The translations under genes and the position numbers were made by a program. The notes under the pieces were generated by a model. The model ran no database searches. It had not been told where the DNA came from and saw nothing but the letters and a program-made list of their open reading frames with translations. From assembly GCA_900754605.1 (NCBI GenBank), contig CAAEDK010000071.1, forward strand, positions 1 through 64,000: DNA of 64,000 bases, written 5' to 3'. This document shows positions 62,407-64,000 of the stretch, in pieces. Source of the DNA: an uncultured Oscillospiraceae bacterium. Its GTDB lineage: Bacteria; Bacillota_A; Clostridia; Oscillospirales; Oscillospiraceae. Position 1 is the first letter of the stretch; each line of letters opens with the position of its first letter.

Positions 62407-62754
62407 GTTTTCCTACTCCAGTAGATGCAATTTTAGGAGCTGAATTTTTGATTCACTCATTCTTTGATAACAGTGTACTAAAATTGCCCTTGGTTAGGTG
62501 CTCCGTAAAAATAAAGCTCATAGTTCATATTGATCTCTGAGTTGATGTAATCTATATTCTGTTTTGACAGCTGGTTTTGAGGAACTGACATGGCTGAACT
62601 TTTATTGCTCAAGTTTCTTTGACCACACAAGCAGCCACAGATGGAGCCGGAACAACCGGAAATCCTGCGCTACAAAAGTACTGGAAAGTGATTTGCTCGG
62701 AATAGAAATGCCTATAAATAACGAAAAAAGATTAGAAAAACGAAAAAATTTGCG
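62407..62754. other. Right end of element 2, no gene
   Basis: No convincing gene. It holds the repeat CTTTGACCACACAA...AGCCACAGA at 62617-62642, which matches the left end of element 2, just before the attachment-site repeat. Confidence 0.5.
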
Positions 62755-62799
62755 TTGGTAAGGATGAGGTCGGCGGTTCGAATCCGCCCAGCAGCTCCA
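62755..62799 (+). repeat. Attachment-site repeat 3 (tRNA-Thr 3' end)
   Basis: Identical to repeat 2 over 45 bases (TTGGTAAGG to CTCCA, with TTCGAAT). It marks the right end of element 2 and the left end of a third integrated element. Confidence 0.9.
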
Positions 62800-62801
62800 C
62801 G

Positions 62802-62834
62802 AAACACCTGAAATCTTCGGATTTCGGGTGTTTT
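62802..62834 (+). terminator. Terminator after attachment-site repeat 3
   Basis: AAACACCTGAAATC pairs with GATTTCGGGTGTTT around TTCG, followed by TTTTTGTTG. Confidence 0.9.
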
Positions 62835-62983
62835 TTGTTGCAGATTTGCATTTTTTGCGTGAGGAAAAATGTGGGTCAACCGTCTGCCCCGCATGCGGAA
62901 ATGTCCGAAAAGGTTTGAAGCGCACCGGACAGGAAGTTTTGCTTCCTACCCGGTGCGCTTTCTCTTTTCCTTGCCGTTTCTTT

Positions 62984-63780
62984 TTACATGACTTGCTCCA
63001 TAAAGGCGCCCATGGTTTGAGCAGCCTCGTCCTGCTTCTGCTTCGCAGTGTGGGGATAGGTGCGGAGGGCGAAGCCTGTGTCGTAGTGGCCCGGCATGCT
63101 GGACACGGTCCTCACATGCACGCCGTTCTGCAGGGCTGTAGTGGCGAAGGTATGCCGCAGACCGTGGAAGTGCAGCCGGTTGTACTCCGCCCGCTCCAGC
63201 ACTGTCTGGAGCCGCTTCCGGACGGCGGCTGGGTCCAGCGGAGAGTCCTCCTTGACGGGGAGGGGAACATCCACCGGGGATGGTCGGCCTTCTTGCAGGC
63301 CTTGAGCACACGCAGCACCAGGGCAGGGAGGAGCACTGTCCGGTTACCTGCCTTGGGCGGGGACACCACCAGTTCTCCTTTGACCCGGTGAATTTGACAC
63401 ACCACCCGCAGGGCGCCGGTGCGGAAATTCAGGTCATCCCATTGGAGTGCCAGGCTCTCCCCCGGCGCAGACCAGTGGCAAGTTCCAGCAGCAGAAGCTC
63501 GTAGCAGCCGTCTTCCCCGGCCTGAATCAGCAGGTGCTGGCTTTCCTCGGGAGTCAGCACTTTCATTTCTTTGGGTTTGGCAGATGACAGCTTACACCCA
63601 TCTGAGGGATTACAGAAAATCCGTTTTCCTCCACCGCTTTATTCAGTGCTGCATGAAGGGCGGTTTGAATGCCCCGGACAGTCTGGGACAGAACTTCGCC
63701 GCAGAGTTCTGCCCGCAGTGGCCTGCCGCTTTTTTGAGGTCTGCATAAATCCTGAGACAGCAGAACCATTCCCGCTTGTC
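62984..63780 (-). pseudogene. Decayed tyrosine integrase of element 3
   Basis: Homologous to integrase A of element 2 but broken into several frames: SQTVRGIQTALHAALNKAVEENGF (63563-63769), a middle with RVKGELVVSPPKAGNRTVLLPALVL (63112-63405), and the catalytic end FHGLRHTFATTALQNGVHVRTVSSMPGH (62984-63274). At least two frameshifts; the N-terminal part is missing. The catalytic Tyr region reads LRTYPHT. Confidence 0.85.
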
Positions 63781-64000
63781 AATAGTCAAGATGAACGGGA
63801 CCCGCCCGCCGCTGACAAGTACGAATGCTTCTGCTCGTGTGGCAGTCAAGAGGGCAAAAGCAGGGAGTGCTTTTACCCTCGATAATTCTGATTTTTCTTT
63901 ACATTTGCTTGTGTGGTTTTATATCGCCGCAAGGAATTCGGGCACCACAGCACCGAAAATCAGTGTGTTTTCCAGAGTCCTAAAAGGCAAAAAATTCAGT
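63781..64000. other. Right edge, nothing recognisable
   Basis: No continuous frame or known motif is seen in the last 220 bases; it is presumably further decayed sequence of element 3. Confidence 0.4.

Overview
The window looks like the chromosome of a gut Firmicute of the Clostridia (Oscillospiraceae-like). Core genes are GC-rich with clean Shine-Dalgarno sites, tRNAs encode CCA, and the accessory proteins (MobP-type relaxase, tyrosine integrases, Cys-rich unknowns) are types common in gut Clostridia. Taxonomy is inferred from gene style only.

Core part (1-7666): a heterodimeric ABC exporter pair whose second gene is frameshifted in a G run. Next comes a phosphoglycerate-mutase-like enzyme whose sequence is circularly permuted, divergent from a LacI-family regulator with matching operators on both sides. 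A strong stable-RNA promoter then precedes a structured RNA candidate, tRNA-Asp and tRNA-Thr.

The 3' end of tRNA-Thr (7622-7666) recurs at 50185-50229 and 62755-62799, each time followed by a terminator and a leftward integrase gene. I read this as three head-to-tail elements integrated at one tRNA: element 1 (about 7667-50229), element 2 (about 50230-62799) and element 3 (from 62800, integrase decayed).

Element 1 starts with an integrase, an excisionase-like gene, a second tyrosine recombinase and debris: Cys-rich unknowns, and an AAA ATPase broken by an IS256-type insertion (8-bp target duplication) and an IS1182-type remnant. A metabolic block follows. It holds a sugar ABC importer with an alkaline-phosphatase-superfamily enzyme, a TIM-barrel isomerase and a metallo-beta-lactamase lipoprotein; an SDR; a complete lipoate-dependent 2-oxoacid or acetoin dehydrogenase (E1 alpha, E1 beta, E2, E3); an importer ATPase; a GDSL esterase; a LacI regulator; and a lipoate cluster (two LplA, a free lipoyl domain, LipA). 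A TTACTAATAA motif occurs upstream of the dehydrogenase, the ATPase and the lipoate cluster, which suggests one regulon. After a group IIC intron (itself hit by an IS1182-type element) comes a complete galactitol-type PTS with its own regulator, HAD phosphatase, Enzyme I and HPr.

Element 2 is a mobilizable element: two overlapping integrase genes, relaxase, MobC-like protein, replication-type HTH protein and excisionase. Its cargo is an XRE controller, a fused nuclease-methylase (BcgI-like RM subunit), a specificity subunit and a third protein ending in a canonical HEPN motif (RNALFH). The cargo looks like a restriction system with a built-in RNase partner.
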